A stretch of 64,000 nt of DNA from a bacterium (GTDB lineage: Bacteria > Bacillota > Clostridia > Lachnospirales > Lachnospiraceae): contig JAMPFT010000002.1 in NCBI GenBank assembly GCA_023664305.1, positions 124,001-188,000 on the forward strand, in the 5' to 3' direction. Both the position numbers and the translations under genes were made by a program. The stretch's first letter is position 1. Each line of letters opens with the position of its first letter. The notes beneath the pieces were generated by a model. That model searched no databases, was not told the DNA's origin, and saw nothing but the letters and a program-made list of their open reading frames with translations. Shown here one piece after another: positions 49,324 through 58,739 of the stretch.

Positions 49324-49474
49324 CCGACAGGAAGGAACCGGAACGCGCGGACGGACGTACCGTGTGAAGGACTGTGCCGGAGGGTCAGTCGGGTTCAGGC
49401 GGAACCGGAATGCGCGGGTATACCGTGTGTTCCGGTTTGTGATAAAACTGTGGAAGTGATAGAAGGAGAATCGT

Positions 49475-51400
49475 ATGATCAGCAAATATCTGAGACTCAT
49501 GGCTAAAGAATATCCCACCATTGACAGTGTGGCAAGCGAAATGGTAAATCTTTCGGCAATCAGAAGCCTGCCCAAGGGCACCGAGTATTTTTTCAGCGAC
49601 CTTCACGGCGAATACGAAGCTTTTCTCCACATGCTGAAAAGCGCTTCGGGCAAGATAAAGCAGAAAATAGACATGGTTTTCGGCAAGACCGTTTCCAACG
49701 GGGAGCGGGAAGCTCTCGCCAACCTGATTTATTATCCCGAAAAGGAAATAAAGCTGCTGCGCGGCGAGGGAAGACTTACCGACGAGTGGAAGAAAATCAC
49801 GATTTACAGGCTGATTTTCGTCTGTGAGGCAGTTTCGTCAAAGTACACCCGCTCAAGAGTGCGGAAGCGCGTGCCGAAGGATCTGGTGTATATCGTTGAC
49901 GAACTGTTAAACATTACGGATGATGTGAACAGGGACTTTTACTATGAGGAGATCATCAACACGATCATCGACACGGGGATTGCCGAGAACTTTATTGTGT
50001 CGCTGTGCAGTCTGATCCGGTCGCTTGCCATAGACAGGCTCCATATCATCGGCGATATTTTTGACAGGGGTCCGCGGGCGGATATCATAATGGATGAACT
50101 GCTTTCCATGCATGACGTTGACGTGCAGTGGGGCAATCATGATATTTCGTGGATCGGGGCGGCCTCGGGATGCTACGCGCTGATTGCCAATGTCATCAGG
50201 ATCTCCATGCGCTATAATAATTTCGATATTTTAGAGGACGGCTACGGGTTCAATCTCCGCGCCCTTGCGGTATTTGCGGGCGAAGTTTACAAGGACGACG
50301 ACTGTGCGCTTTATTATCCGCACACGCTCGACAAAAATATTTACGATCCTGTGGATACAAAGCTGGCGGCAAAGATGCACAAGGCGATCGCGGTAATTCA
50401 GCTCAAGCTGGAGGGGCAGCTGATCGAAAAGCATCCCGAATGGGAGATGGCGGAGCGGAACCTTTTCGGTAGCGTCGATTTTGCAAAAGGCTCCGTGAAA
50501 ATAAACGGTGCGGAATATGAGCTCAGAGACAAAAATTTCCCCACGGTCGATCCCGAAAATCCCCTTGCGCTTTCGAAGGGCGAGGAGGAGCTGATGACGG
50601 TGTTTGCCAATTCGTTTATGCACAGTAAGCGGCTCAACGAGCATATCAATTTCCTGCTTTCAAAGGGCTCGATGTACAACGTGTGCAACGGCAATCTGCT
50701 TTTTCACGGATGCATCCCCATGGACGAGGACGGCGGGTTCCAGAATGTCGTCATAGACGGCAAGAGCTACAGCGGGAAGGCCCTGCTCAACAAGATCGAC
50801 GAAACGGTAAACAAGGCTTATTATTTCGGCGTCGATTCGAAAGAAAAGGAATATGCCTGCGACTTTATGTGGTATTTGTGGTGCGGCCCCAAATCCCCGC
50901 TTTACGGCAAGGACAAACTGGCGTTTTTTGAAAGATATTTTCTTGACGACGAGGAGCTGCAGGCGGAGCATTACAACGCTTACTACAGATTTTCGGAGAA
51001 GGCGGAGGTCTGCTGCGAGATCCTTAGAATGTTCGGCATCGACGAGGAAAAGGGTCACATCATCAACGGACATGTGCCCGTAAAGATCAAAAACGGAGAG
51101 AGCCCCGTAAAAGCGGGAGGAAAGCTTTTCGTGATCGACGGAGGGATCTCAAAGGCGTATCAGAAGGCCACGGGAATAGCGGGCTATACGTTGATCTACG
51201 ATTCCCACAGCTTAAGCCTTGCGGAGCATAAGCCGTTTATATCGGGGGAAAGCGAGCACACGCCGAAGATCATGCTGGTGGAAAAGCTGGAGCAGCGGGT
51301 GAATATTGCCGATACCGACGCGGGCAGGGAGATGCTGGAAAGGATCGACGATCTGCGGGAGCTGCTGGAGGCCTACAAGTCGGGGCTTATTAAAAATTAA
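49475..51400 (+). CDS. fbp: Fructose-1,6-bisphosphatase class III
   Basis: 641 residues, the usual length of the Firmicutes class III enzyme. Metal-binding motifs of the calcineurin-like phosphatase fold: FFSDLHGEYEAF (Asp42, His44), IIGDIFDRGPR, WGNHDISW and, near the end, INGHVPVK. It hydrolyses fructose-1,6-bisphosphate to fructose-6-phosphate in gluconeogenesis. The SD is AGAAGGAG. Codon use differs from its neighbours (more frequent AAG/CTT ends and long A-rich stretches), but the family is ancestral to this group. The 151 bp upstream contain two copies of an AACCGGAAyGCGCGG segment. Confidence 0.97.
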   Translation: MISKYLRLMAKEYPTIDSVASEMVNLSAIRSLPKGTEYFFSDLHGEYEAFLHMLKSASGKIKQKIDMVFGKTVSNGEREALANLIYYPEKEIKLLRGEGRLTDEWKKITIYRLIFVCEAVSSKYTRSRVRKRVPKDLVYIVDELLNITDDVNRDFYYEEIINTIIDTGIAENFIVSLCSLIRSLAIDRLHIIGDIFDRGPRADIIMDELLSMHDVDVQWGNHDISWIGAASGCYALIANVIRISMRYNNFDILEDGYGFNLRALAVFAGEVYKDDDCALYYPHTLDKNIYDPVDTKLAAKMHKAIAVIQLKLEGQLIEKHPEWEMAERNLFGSVDFAKGSVKINGAEYELRDKNFPTVDPENPLALSKGEEELMTVFANSFMHSKRLNEHINFLLSKGSMYNVCNGNLLFHGCIPMDEDGGFQNVVIDGKSYSGKALLNKIDETVNKAYYFGVDSKEKEYACDFMWYLWCGPKSPLYGKDKLAFFERYFLDDEELQAEHYNAYYRFSEKAEVCCEILRMFGIDEEKGHIINGHVPVKIKNGESPVKAGGKLFVIDGGISKAYQKATGIAGYTLIYDSHSLSLAEHKPFISGESEHTPKIMLVEKLEQRVNIADTDAGREMLERIDDLRELLEAYKSGLIKN

Positions 51401-51449
51401 TGTGAAAATCTAAAAATCTAAAAATTCTGAAAACAATGCGGAACACGGA

Positions 51450-51479
51450 TTGACAATTTCAGGAAACGGTGAGTATGAT
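51450..51479 (+). promoter_or_regulatory. Promoter of the ABC exporter pair
   Basis: TTGACA, 18-nt spacer, TATGAT, about 40 bp before the first exporter gene. Confidence 0.7.
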
Positions 51480-51517
51480 TACATTGTTCTATCCATATTC
51501 AGAAAGGGAGTGCGTAT

Positions 51518-53266
51518 ATGCTGAAAACACTTGGAGCCCAGATCAAAGAATTTAAAAAGGCTTCCATCGCGACGCCTGTCTTCATGATCGGAGAGGTTAT
51601 CATGGAGACGATCATTCCGCTGCTCATGGCGTCCATTATCGACGACGGAGTGAACAAGAGTAACATGAACCATATTTATCTGGTCGGAGGACTGATGGTG
51701 CTGACGGCGCTGTTAAGCCTTACCTTCGGAATCGGCGGAGGGGTCTTCGGGGCGAAGGCGTCCACCGGCTTTGCCAGAAATCTGCGGAGGGCCATGTACG
51801 ACAATATCCAGACCTTCAGCTTTTCCAACATTGATAAGTTCAGCACATCCGGCCTGGTGACCAGACTGACCACGGATGTGACCAATCTGCAGAACGCCTA
51901 TCAGATGATTCTGAGGATGACAATGCGCGCGCCCTTCAGCCTGCTCTTTGCCATGATCATGTCCTTTACGATCAGTCCCAGACTGGCCAGCATCTATCTG
52001 ATTGCCGTGCTGATTTTGGGCTGTATTCTGGCGGTTATTGTGACCGCGGCCATGAAACACTTCAGCCAGGCGTTCCCGAAATATGACGACTTAAACGAGA
52101 GCGTGCAGGAGAATGTGTCCGCGATCCGCGTGGTAAAGGCCTACGTCCGCGAGGATTACGAAAACGAAAAGTTCAAGAAGGCCAGCGGCGCTATTTACAA
52201 AATATTCTGTAAGGCGGAGGGAATCGTAGCCTGGAACAGCCCGGTGATGAACCTTACGGTATACACCTGTATCGTGCTGATCAGCTGGATCGGCGCTCAT
52301 ATGATCGTGCAGAATGAGCTGACCACGGGACAGCTGATGAGCCTTTTGACCTACTGCATGAATATTCTGATGAACCTGATGATGCTTTCCATGATCTTTG
52401 TCATGCTGACCATGTCGGCGGCAAGCGCAAAGCGTGTCTGTGAGGTGCTGGAAGAGAAGCCCGATCTGACAAACCCGGAGGAGCCCGTATACGAGGTGGC
52501 GGACGGCAGCATATGCTTTGACAATGTGTCCTTCAGCTACAGGAAGGACGCGGACACGCCGGTACTGAAAAATATCAATCTGGATATCAGATCCGGGGAG
52601 ACGATCGGCATCATCGGCGGCACGGGAAGCGCAAAGTCCAGTCTGGTCAATCTGATCAGCAGACTCTATGACGTGAGCGGCGGACGGCTTTTGGTGGGAG
52701 GCGTGGACGTGCGCCGATACGATATGGAATCCCTGAGAAACCAGGTAGCCGTAGTGCTTCAGAACAATGTGCTCTTTTCGGGAACCATTCTGGAGAATCT
52801 GCGCTGGGGAGACAAGGAGGCCACGGAGGCGGAGTGCAGACGTGCCTGTGAGCTTGCCTGCGCCGACGAATTTATCCAAAAGCTGCCGGAGGGCTACAAT
52901 ACCTTTATCGAACAGGGCGGAACCAATGTGTCCGGCGGACAGAAGCAGCGTCTCTGTATCGCCAGAGCCCTGCTGAAGAAGCCTAAAATACTGATTCTGG
53001 ACGATTCCACCAGCGCGGTGGATACCGCTACGGACGCAAAGATCAGGCGGGCCTTTGCGAAGGAGATCCCCGGGACGACCAAGCTGATCATCGCTCAGCG
53101 TATTTCCAGCGTGGAGCACGCCGACCGGATCATTGTCATGAACGAGGGCCAGATCGACGGCTTCGGCACCCATGAGGAGCTGTTGGCCGGGAATGAAATC
53201 TACCGCGATGTCTACGAGTCCCAGACCGGCGGAAGCGGCGACTTTGACGAGAAGGGAGGAATGTGA
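51518..53266 (+). CDS. Heterodimeric ABC exporter, degenerate-site subunit
   Basis: 582 residues: six membrane segments (about 15-310) and an ATPase domain. Walker A is GGTGSAKSS near 366-374, a GSAKS variant of GxGKS. The signature VSGGQKQR is canonical. In Walker B the catalytic Glu is replaced: ILILDDST with Asp495-Asp496. One of the two ATP sites of the dimer is therefore degenerate, as in TM287/288 and BmrC/BmrD. Its partner follows, with only a 2-bp gap. Such exporters pump drugs or lipids; no substrate can be assigned. Confidence 0.95.
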   Translation: MLKTLGAQIKEFKKASIATPVFMIGEVIMETIIPLLMASIIDDGVNKSNMNHIYLVGGLMVLTALLSLTFGIGGGVFGAKASTGFARNLRRAMYDNIQTFSFSNIDKFSTSGLVTRLTTDVTNLQNAYQMILRMTMRAPFSLLFAMIMSFTISPRLASIYLIAVLILGCILAVIVTAAMKHFSQAFPKYDDLNESVQENVSAIRVVKAYVREDYENEKFKKASGAIYKIFCKAEGIVAWNSPVMNLTVYTCIVLISWIGAHMIVQNELTTGQLMSLLTYCMNILMNLMMLSMIFVMLTMSAASAKRVCEVLEEKPDLTNPEEPVYEVADGSICFDNVSFSYRKDADTPVLKNINLDIRSGETIGIIGGTGSAKSSLVNLISRLYDVSGGRLLVGGVDVRRYDMESLRNQVAVVLQNNVLFSGTILENLRWGDKEATEAECRRACELACADEFIQKLPEGYNTFIEQGGTNVSGGQKQRLCIARALLKKPKILILDDSTSAVDTATDAKIRRAFAKEIPGTTKLIIAQRISSVEHADRIIVMNEGQIDGFGTHEELLAGNEIYRDVYESQTGGSGDFDEKGGM

Positions 53267-53268
53267 CC

Positions 53269-55203
53269 ATGGCAGAGGAAAGAAACCCCAAAGTAAACCA
53301 GGGACCCGGCCCGCGGGGCGCCAGAGGTCCCAGACCCAAGATAGAGAATCCCGGAAAGCTGTTAAAAAGGGTTCTCGGATATACTTTTAAAGATTATGCC
53401 GTCTGCTGGATTGTCGTGTTGATCTGTATTGTGACGGCAGTGTTCGCGTCCCTGCAGGGAACTCTGTTTATCAGGACCCTGATCGACGATTACATTACGC
53501 CCATGCTGGGTCAGCAAAACCCGGATTTCGGGCCGCTGGCGGGAGCCATAGGGCGGGTGGTCTGCTTTTACGGCCTGGGGATTGTCGCTACCTTTACCCA
53601 GTCCAGAGTCATGATCTATGTGACGCAGGGAACCCAGCGCAATATGCGTAATGACCTGTTTGAAAAGATGGAGCGGCTGCCCATCAAATATTTCGATACC
53701 CACTCCCACGGCGATATCATGTCCGTTTACACGAACGATATCGACACCATGCGGCAGATGATCAGCCAGAGTATTCCTCAGCTGGTCAACAGTGTGACCT
53801 CCGTGGTGGGAACGCTGATTTCCATGCTGATTCTGGATATCCCGCTGACCGTCATCTCTCTTGTCATGGTGACGGGGATGGTCTTCGCCTCAAAGAAGAT
53901 CGGTTCTCAGAGCAGCCGGTTCTTCCTGGCGCAGCAAAAGAACCTGGGCAGTCTGAACGGATGTATCGAGGAGACCATGACCGGGCAGAAGGTTGTCAAG
54001 GTGTTCTGCCACGAGGAGGAGAGCCTGAAGCAGTTCAACGATCTCAACGATCAGCTTTACAGCAGCTCCTACAGGGCCAATAAGTTTGCCAATATCATGG
54101 GGCCGGTCAACGCGCAGCTGGGGAATTTGAGCTATGTGGTCTGCGCCGTGGCCGGAGGAATCCTTGCGATCACCGGCGTGTCGGGACTGAGCCTGGGAGA
54201 CCTGGCGGCTTTCCTGACGCTGAACAAGTCCTTCAGTATGCCGGTCAACCAGATCAGTATGCAGTTCAACAGTATTCTCATGGCGCTGGCCGGCGCGGAC
54301 AGAATCTTTAAGCTGATGGACGAGACGCCGGAGGTGGATCAGGGCTATGTGGAGCTGGTCAACGCGGTGAAGAACGACCGGGGCGAGCTGACGGAGAGCA
54401 AGGAGAGAACCGGACTCTGGGCCTGGAAGCATTATCACAAGGATTTCGACACGACGACCTATCAGGAGCTGAAGGGGGATGTGGTGTTCGATCATGTGGA
54501 CTTTGGCTACAATGACGAGAAGATGATTCTGCACGATATCGAGCTTTACGCGAAGCCCGGCCAGAAGATCGCCTTCGTGGGCGCTACCGGCGCGGGAAAG
54601 ACCACGATTACCAATCTGATCAATCGGTTTTACGATATTCAGGACGGAAAGATCCGCTACGACGGTATCAATGTGACGAAGATCAAGAAGGACGATCTGC
54701 GGCGCTCCCTGGGGATTGTGCTGCAGGATACTCATCTGTTTACCGGAACCGTGATGGAGAATATCAGGTACGGAAAGCTGGACGCTACCGACGAGGAAGT
54801 GATTCGGGCGGCAAAGCTTGCCAACGCAGACGGATTTATCCGCAGACTGCCGGACGGCTACCAGACCATGCTGCGGGGCGACGGCGCAAACTTAAGCCAG
54901 GGACAGCGGCAGCTCCTTGCCATCGCCCGGGCGGCTATTGCGGACCCGCCGGTTCTGATTCTGGATGAGGCGACCAGCTCTATCGACACCAGAACGGAAA
55001 AGCTGGTGCAGCAGGGAATGGACGCGCTGATGAAGGGACGTACCAATTTTGTCATCGCGCACAGACTTTCCACGGTCAGAAACAGCGACTGTATCATCGT
55101 GCTGGAGCAGGGCCGCATCATCGAGCGCGGCACCCACGACCAGCTGATCGAGCAGCAGGGCAAGTATTATCAGCTTTACACCGGGAACGCGGCGGCGCAT
55201 TAG
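53269..55203 (+). CDS. Heterodimeric ABC exporter, catalytic subunit
   Basis: 644 residues from the ATG at 53269 (GGAGG 8 nt upstream; a GTG two codons earlier is too close). A basic, Pro-rich N-terminus (about 35 residues) precedes six membrane segments and an ATPase domain with Walker A GATGAGKTT. The signature is LSQGQ (542-546) instead of LSGGQ, and Walker B carries the canonical Glu (LILDEATS, Glu567). LSQGQ would face the degenerate site of the partner, completing the asymmetric pattern. An approximately 40-residue insert lies ahead of the ATPase domain (ESKERTGLWAWKHYHKDFDT). Confidence 0.95.
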   Translation: MAEERNPKVNQGPGPRGARGPRPKIENPGKLLKRVLGYTFKDYAVCWIVVLICIVTAVFASLQGTLFIRTLIDDYITPMLGQQNPDFGPLAGAIGRVVCFYGLGIVATFTQSRVMIYVTQGTQRNMRNDLFEKMERLPIKYFDTHSHGDIMSVYTNDIDTMRQMISQSIPQLVNSVTSVVGTLISMLILDIPLTVISLVMVTGMVFASKKIGSQSSRFFLAQQKNLGSLNGCIEETMTGQKVVKVFCHEEESLKQFNDLNDQLYSSSYRANKFANIMGPVNAQLGNLSYVVCAVAGGILAITGVSGLSLGDLAAFLTLNKSFSMPVNQISMQFNSILMALAGADRIFKLMDETPEVDQGYVELVNAVKNDRGELTESKERTGLWAWKHYHKDFDTTTYQELKGDVVFDHVDFGYNDEKMILHDIELYAKPGQKIAFVGATGAGKTTITNLINRFYDIQDGKIRYDGINVTKIKKDDLRRSLGIVLQDTHLFTGTVMENIRYGKLDATDEEVIRAAKLANADGFIRRLPDGYQTMLRGDGANLSQGQRQLLAIARAAIADPPVLILDEATSSIDTRTEKLVQQGMDALMKGRTNFVIAHRLSTVRNSDCIIVLEQGRIIERGTHDQLIEQQGKYYQLYTGNAAAH

Positions 55204-55231
55204 CGGGCGGCGTTCGTGGGCTGAAAGGGAT

Positions 55232-55367
55232 GCTTCCTGCAGGCGCAGGTCCTTCTGCGGACACGTTTGCACTCGGGTCGGCACGCAGCGGACGCTAAGC
55301 TCGAAAAGACCTCGCTAAGCGCCGTCGTGCCTTTACGGTCCGCAGAAGGACCTGCGCCTGCGGAAGC
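55232..55367. repeat. Palindromic dispersed element, copy 5
   Basis: 136 bp starting 28 bp after the exporter stop. Arms (GCTTCCTGCAGGCGCAGGTC / GACCTGCGCCTGCGGAAGC) are fully complementary apart from a 1-nt bulge, and differ from copies 1 and 3. The inner pair is GGCACG/CGTGCC in place of GGCACA/TGTGCC of the other copies, a compensatory change. Confidence 0.88.
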
Positions 55368-55393
55368 TGGTATCTTACAGGGTGCAATTCATT

Positions 55394-55533
55394 CACGGAC
55401 ACGTTTGCACTCGGGTCGGCACGCAGCGGTCATTCCCCGTCGGACACGCTCTCGCTTGGGGCGCGAGCGTAGCGGTGCGTAAGCAAGCAAAGTACGCTTG
55501 CTAAGCACCGACGTCGCGCACAGTCCGACGAGA
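55394..55533. repeat. Diverged members of the palindromic element family
   Basis: First a truncated element (CACGGACACGTTTGCACTCG and GGTCGGCACGCAGCGG, 55394-55430). Then a second element (55431-55533) with different sequence but the same outline: outer CGTCGGAC/GTCCGACG, inner GCGCGA/TCGCGC and CGGTGC/GCACCG, and the conserved GTAAGC...GCTAAGC motif. It looks like a second subfamily. Confidence 0.7.
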
Positions 55534-55640
55534 AACGCCCGCCGTCTGCCGCCTGAGTTCGGGTAGCGCGGGGATGGCGTTGTCCGGAGTCTGCATGAGT
55601 GTCGGCAGGCGGCACCTCAGCGGACGGCGAAAAAAAATAC

Positions 55641-55669
55641 TTGCATTTTGAGCCGGACGGCATTACAAT
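55641..55669 (+). promoter_or_regulatory. Promoter of the ribU operon
   Basis: TTGCAT, 17-nt spacer, TACAAT, about 15-20 bp before the riboswitch. Confidence 0.7.
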
Positions 55670-55684
55670 AGCAAAAGAGAAAAT

Positions 55685-55820
55685 TCTTCGGGGTTGGGTG
55701 CGATTCCCTACTGGCGGTAAAGTCCGCGACCCGGAGCGGAGGAAGGGCGTATGCGCCCGGCTCCGCGAAGGCTGACTCGGTGAAAGTCCGGGACCAACAG
55801 TAAAGTCTGGATGAGAGAAG
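55685..55820 (+). promoter_or_regulatory. FMN riboswitch (RFN element)
   Basis: Conserved RFN segments in order: TTCGGGG, GGGTGCGATTCCC, CTGGCGGTAAAGTCCGCGA, an expanded variable stem, CTCGGTGAAAGTCCGGGACC, AACAGTAAAGTCTGGATGAG. FMN binding favours the terminator at 55902-55934 and shuts off riboflavin uptake. Confidence 0.97.
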
Positions 55821-55901
55821 AAAAGGCGGCTCGTATGTTGTTTTTCCGCGCGTGCGGAGAGCAGGGCATACGAAAAGTCCGCATGAGTATGCAGACCAGA
55901 C

Positions 55902-55934
55902 GACCCCCGAACGGAAGAGTTCGGGGGTCTTTTT
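55902..55934 (+). terminator. Riboswitch-controlled terminator of ribU
   Basis: GACCCCCGAAC / GTTCGGGGGTC (11 bp) with a 6-nt loop and a T5 tail. Confidence 0.92.
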
Positions 55935-56114
55935 GCGCGAATCGGCTGAGTGCGGAGCTTAGTTTGCGAGAACCGTGCCTGCACGAGGTTTTCGCAAGCT
56001 GAGGTTCGGACGGGCAACGCGGACGAGGGAGGCAAAGAACCTTAAGTCTGCTGATTCACGGAAGCGCAGACTGATTTGCGCCAAGCGCCCCCGAAAGAGA
56101 TAGGAGGAAAAGAA

Positions 56115-56846
56115 ATGAGTAAACTATTTACCGATGTGGCGGAGCACGCCGCGTATGTCCTGAGTTTTTTTGTAATTATCGCGCTTTTGTTCGCGGCGGC
56201 GTTCTTGCTGGAAAAGGCGGCGCAGAAGAAGAACGGGATTAACGAACCGGTTTTCAACACCAGAAAGATCGCGATGATCGGTATGTTTTCCGCCGTGGCG
56301 ATGATTCTGTTTTTGTTTGAGTTTCCCCTGCCCTTCGCCCCGGCCTTTTATGAGCTGGACTTCAGCGAGCTGCCGATTCTGGTGGGGACCTTCGCCTTCG
56401 GCCCTACCGCCGGGGTGCTGATGGAGTTTGTCAAAATCCTGCTGAAGCTCTGCGTCAAGGGAACCAGCACGGCCTTTGTAGGAGATCTGGCGAATTTTGT
56501 GGTGGGCTGTAGCTTTATCCTGCCTGCCTCCCTGGTCTATACCTTCCGGAAGAGCAAGAAGAATGCGATTATCGGCTGCGTGCTCGGGACGCTTTGCATG
56601 ACAGTATTCGGCACGGCCTTCAACGCGGTTTATCTGCTCCCGGCGTTTTCCGCCCTGTTTCATATGTCCATGGAGGATATTCTGGCTATGGGAAGCGCCG
56701 TCAACCCGCTGATGACGGAGGGGAGCATCGTCAGCTTTGTGGCAGCCTGCGTGGCGCCCATGAACCTGATCAAGGGGGGCAGCGTTTCGCTGGTGACGCT
56801 GTTGATTTATAAACCGCTGAGCCCGATTATCAAGGGCGGACGGTAA
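56115..56846 (+). CDS. ribU: Riboflavin ECF transporter S component
   Basis: 243 residues from the ATG at 56115 (AGGAGG upstream). About six membrane segments. A first hydrophobic stretch (FFVIIALLFAAAFLLEK) is followed by the family core: FSAVAMILFLFEFPLPFAPA, FYELDFSELPILVGTFAFGP and FVKILLKLCVKGT. RibU binds riboflavin and is energised by the shared EcfAAT module, encoded elsewhere. FMN riboswitch control confirms the substrate class. A metallophosphoesterase gene follows 11 bp downstream. Confidence 0.95.
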   Translation: MSKLFTDVAEHAAYVLSFFVIIALLFAAAFLLEKAAQKKNGINEPVFNTRKIAMIGMFSAVAMILFLFEFPLPFAPAFYELDFSELPILVGTFAFGPTAGVLMEFVKILLKLCVKGTSTAFVGDLANFVVGCSFILPASLVYTFRKSKKNAIIGCVLGTLCMTVFGTAFNAVYLLPAFSALFHMSMEDILAMGSAVNPLMTEGSIVSFVAACVAPMNLIKGGSVSLVTLLIYKPLSPIIKGGR

Positions 56847-56857
56847 AGGAGTAGCAG

Positions 56858-57742
56858 ATGCGCTTTTTGGTTTTTACCGACTTACATTATGACGCGGTTC
56901 CGGACGGAGACAAAAGACTGGAGGAGCTGATAGCGGCAGCCAGAGAAAAAAAGGCGGATTTCATTCTGAATCTTGGCGATACCTGTCATCCAAAGGCTGA
57001 GAATCAAAAGATTGTGGAAACGATACGAAGCTGCGGGATTCCCTGTTATATGATTCCCGGGAATCATGACAGCGATATCTGGTCGGAAGCGGAGGTGTTA
57101 AGCTTCTGGGGGCTTCCAAAGACATATTATTCGATGGTAAGGGATAATGTGAAGTTTCTTTTTCTGAATACCGTGGAGCTACAGGGCGGGCCTGTTATTC
57201 CGGAGGAACAGATCGCATGGCTGCACGAAGAGCTGACGTCCGATCACTACTTTGTGATTCTTACCCATCAAAGCCTTGGCAATGATTTTGTGACGCCGGA
57301 CGGCAAATCCAGAGGCATCCGGAACAGAAAGATAATTCAGGATATTCTTGAGAAGAATAAGGAGCGGGTTCTCTTATGTATAAACGGTCATGATCACGGC
57401 TGTGATGTGAAAGAGATAAACGGGATCTGTTATTACACCTTAAATTCTGCATCCTATACCTGGCAGAACGGTATGTTTTTATACAGACAGACTCTTTATT
57501 GCATGATTACGGTTGACGAGGATACGGGAAGCGCCGCGATGCATGACAATAGAATCCCGCGAAGCGAGAATGTCACGGTTGAGGGCGTTGCGGGCGATTA
57601 TCTTACCGCGAGCCCTGAGAGCATCGGAATGAGCGGCAGGTGGAACGGCGTCCGCGTCACGCCCAATACGTTATCCATAGAGATAAAAAAGCAGCTCATT
57701 TTTGCGCAACAATGGAAATCCACGCCGGCAGCGCTGCCATAG
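56858..57742 (+). CDS. Metallophosphoesterase, class with unusual C-terminus
   Basis: 294 residues. Motifs FTDLHYD (Asp8, His10), LNLGDTCH, IPGNHDSD, ILTHQSLG and NGHDHG place it in the calcineurin-like family. Starts 11 bp after ribU, so it is under the same FMN riboswitch. The last 16 residues come from the antisense strand of the neighbouring methyltransferase gene (57696-57742 overlap), so the original 3' end was probably replaced when that segment arrived. Function unknown. Confidence 0.85.
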   Translation: MRFLVFTDLHYDAVPDGDKRLEELIAAAREKKADFILNLGDTCHPKAENQKIVETIRSCGIPCYMIPGNHDSDIWSEAEVLSFWGLPKTYYSMVRDNVKFLFLNTVELQGGPVIPEEQIAWLHEELTSDHYFVILTHQSLGNDFVTPDGKSRGIRNRKIIQDILEKNKERVLLCINGHDHGCDVKEINGICYYTLNSASYTWQNGMFLYRQTLYCMITVDEDTGSAAMHDNRIPRSENVTVEGVAGDYLTASPESIGMSGRWNGVRVTPNTLSIEIKKQLIFAQQWKSTPAALP

Positions 57743-58478
57743 GATTATATTTCCAGTTATTTATTTTTGCAGATTTTTCTTTGTCCTGTTTTATTAATTC
57801 CTCATAGGAAAACCAAAAGGATGCGTTTACAGCCTGTAACTCTTCCATTTCCTTTATCGATAATCGCGCCTGTATCATTGCATTTACGAAATCCTGTACA
57901 CGCCAATGGCAATGTGGCATAATTTGCTCATATGGCTTCCTAATCCGGGGTTCTTTCCAGGGTTCGCCTGTAAATGGACGATTGAAGGGATGGATATCAA
58001 ACATAATCGAAAGTCCGTCTGTTTTTAATACTCTGTATATGCTTTTGTACATTGCCGCTATGTCCGCAATCCAAGTGTGTGTACCGTTTGATGTATAAAC
58101 CAAATCAAAGCTGTTATCTTCAATATTTGAAAGCTGCGTTGTATCGTCACAGATAAAACGAATGTTAAGATTCTTTTTATCTGCAATTTCCTGCGCAAAT
58201 TCTAATTGTCTCTCGCTGATATCAGTTGAAGTAACTTCTGCACCCAATAATGCAAAAGCAAAAGCGGCATGATTATCCCCGCTTGAAGGTAACAGCACCT
58301 TCTTTCCACGCAATTCAGGTATATAGTTATTTATCATTTGATATACTGCGGGATGAAAGGCGCTGGCTGGCTCTTTAACCAATTCTTCTATTTTCGCATC
58401 TGTTCTGAGCGATTGATACCAGTCTGATTCTGCCGTTTCATTCCAGCTATCTTTGATTTGCTTTAGCCATTCTTCCAC
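57696..58478 (-). CDS. Class I SAM-dependent methyltransferase (2)
   Basis: 260 residues. SAM motif I KVLLPSSGDNHAAFAFALLG at about 75, motif II EVTSTDISERQL, motif IV region SFDLVYTSNGTHTWI. A family typical of small-molecule or protein-modifying methyltransferases of Firmicutes. The sequence is AT-richer than its neighbours (58.0-58.6 kb), consistent with an acquired segment. It overlaps the 3' end of the metallophosphoesterase gene by 47 bp on the other strand. Confidence 0.87.
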   Translation of the reverse strand: MEEWLKQIKDSWNETAESDWYQSLRTDAKIEELVKEPASAFHPAVYQMINNYIPELRGKKVLLPSSGDNHAAFAFALLGAEVTSTDISERQLEFAQEIADKKNLNIRFICDDTTQLSNIEDNSFDLVYTSNGTHTWIADIAAMYKSIYRVLKTDGLSIMFDIHPFNRPFTGEPWKEPRIRKPYEQIMPHCHWRVQDFVNAMIQARLSIKEMEELQAVNASFWFSYEELIKQDKEKSAKINNWKYNPMAALPAWISIVAQK

Positions 58479-58739
58479 TGCAATGTCTCCTCTGATATTA
58501 TGTTTTAAATTTACACTTATTGAATTGTTTCATGCTGTTATCTTACCACAAGCACGCGCTCATTTCCAGCAATATGCCGGAATAGGACAACTTTTTGATG
58601 ATAAACGCTCCCAAATATGATATGATAGGTTTGCAGTTGAACATTTACAAAAGTGGAAGTGAGATTATTCATGAAAACTTTGCGATCAGAAAGATGCGGA
58701 CGGAGGAAAATTCCTCCGAAATCAGGAGGAATAACTGAA

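Noticed and set aside
49324-49474. Possible regulatory tandem in front of fbp (two AACCGGAAyGCGCGG copies)
   Set aside because: Only two imperfect copies without dyad symmetry; not enough to call a site.
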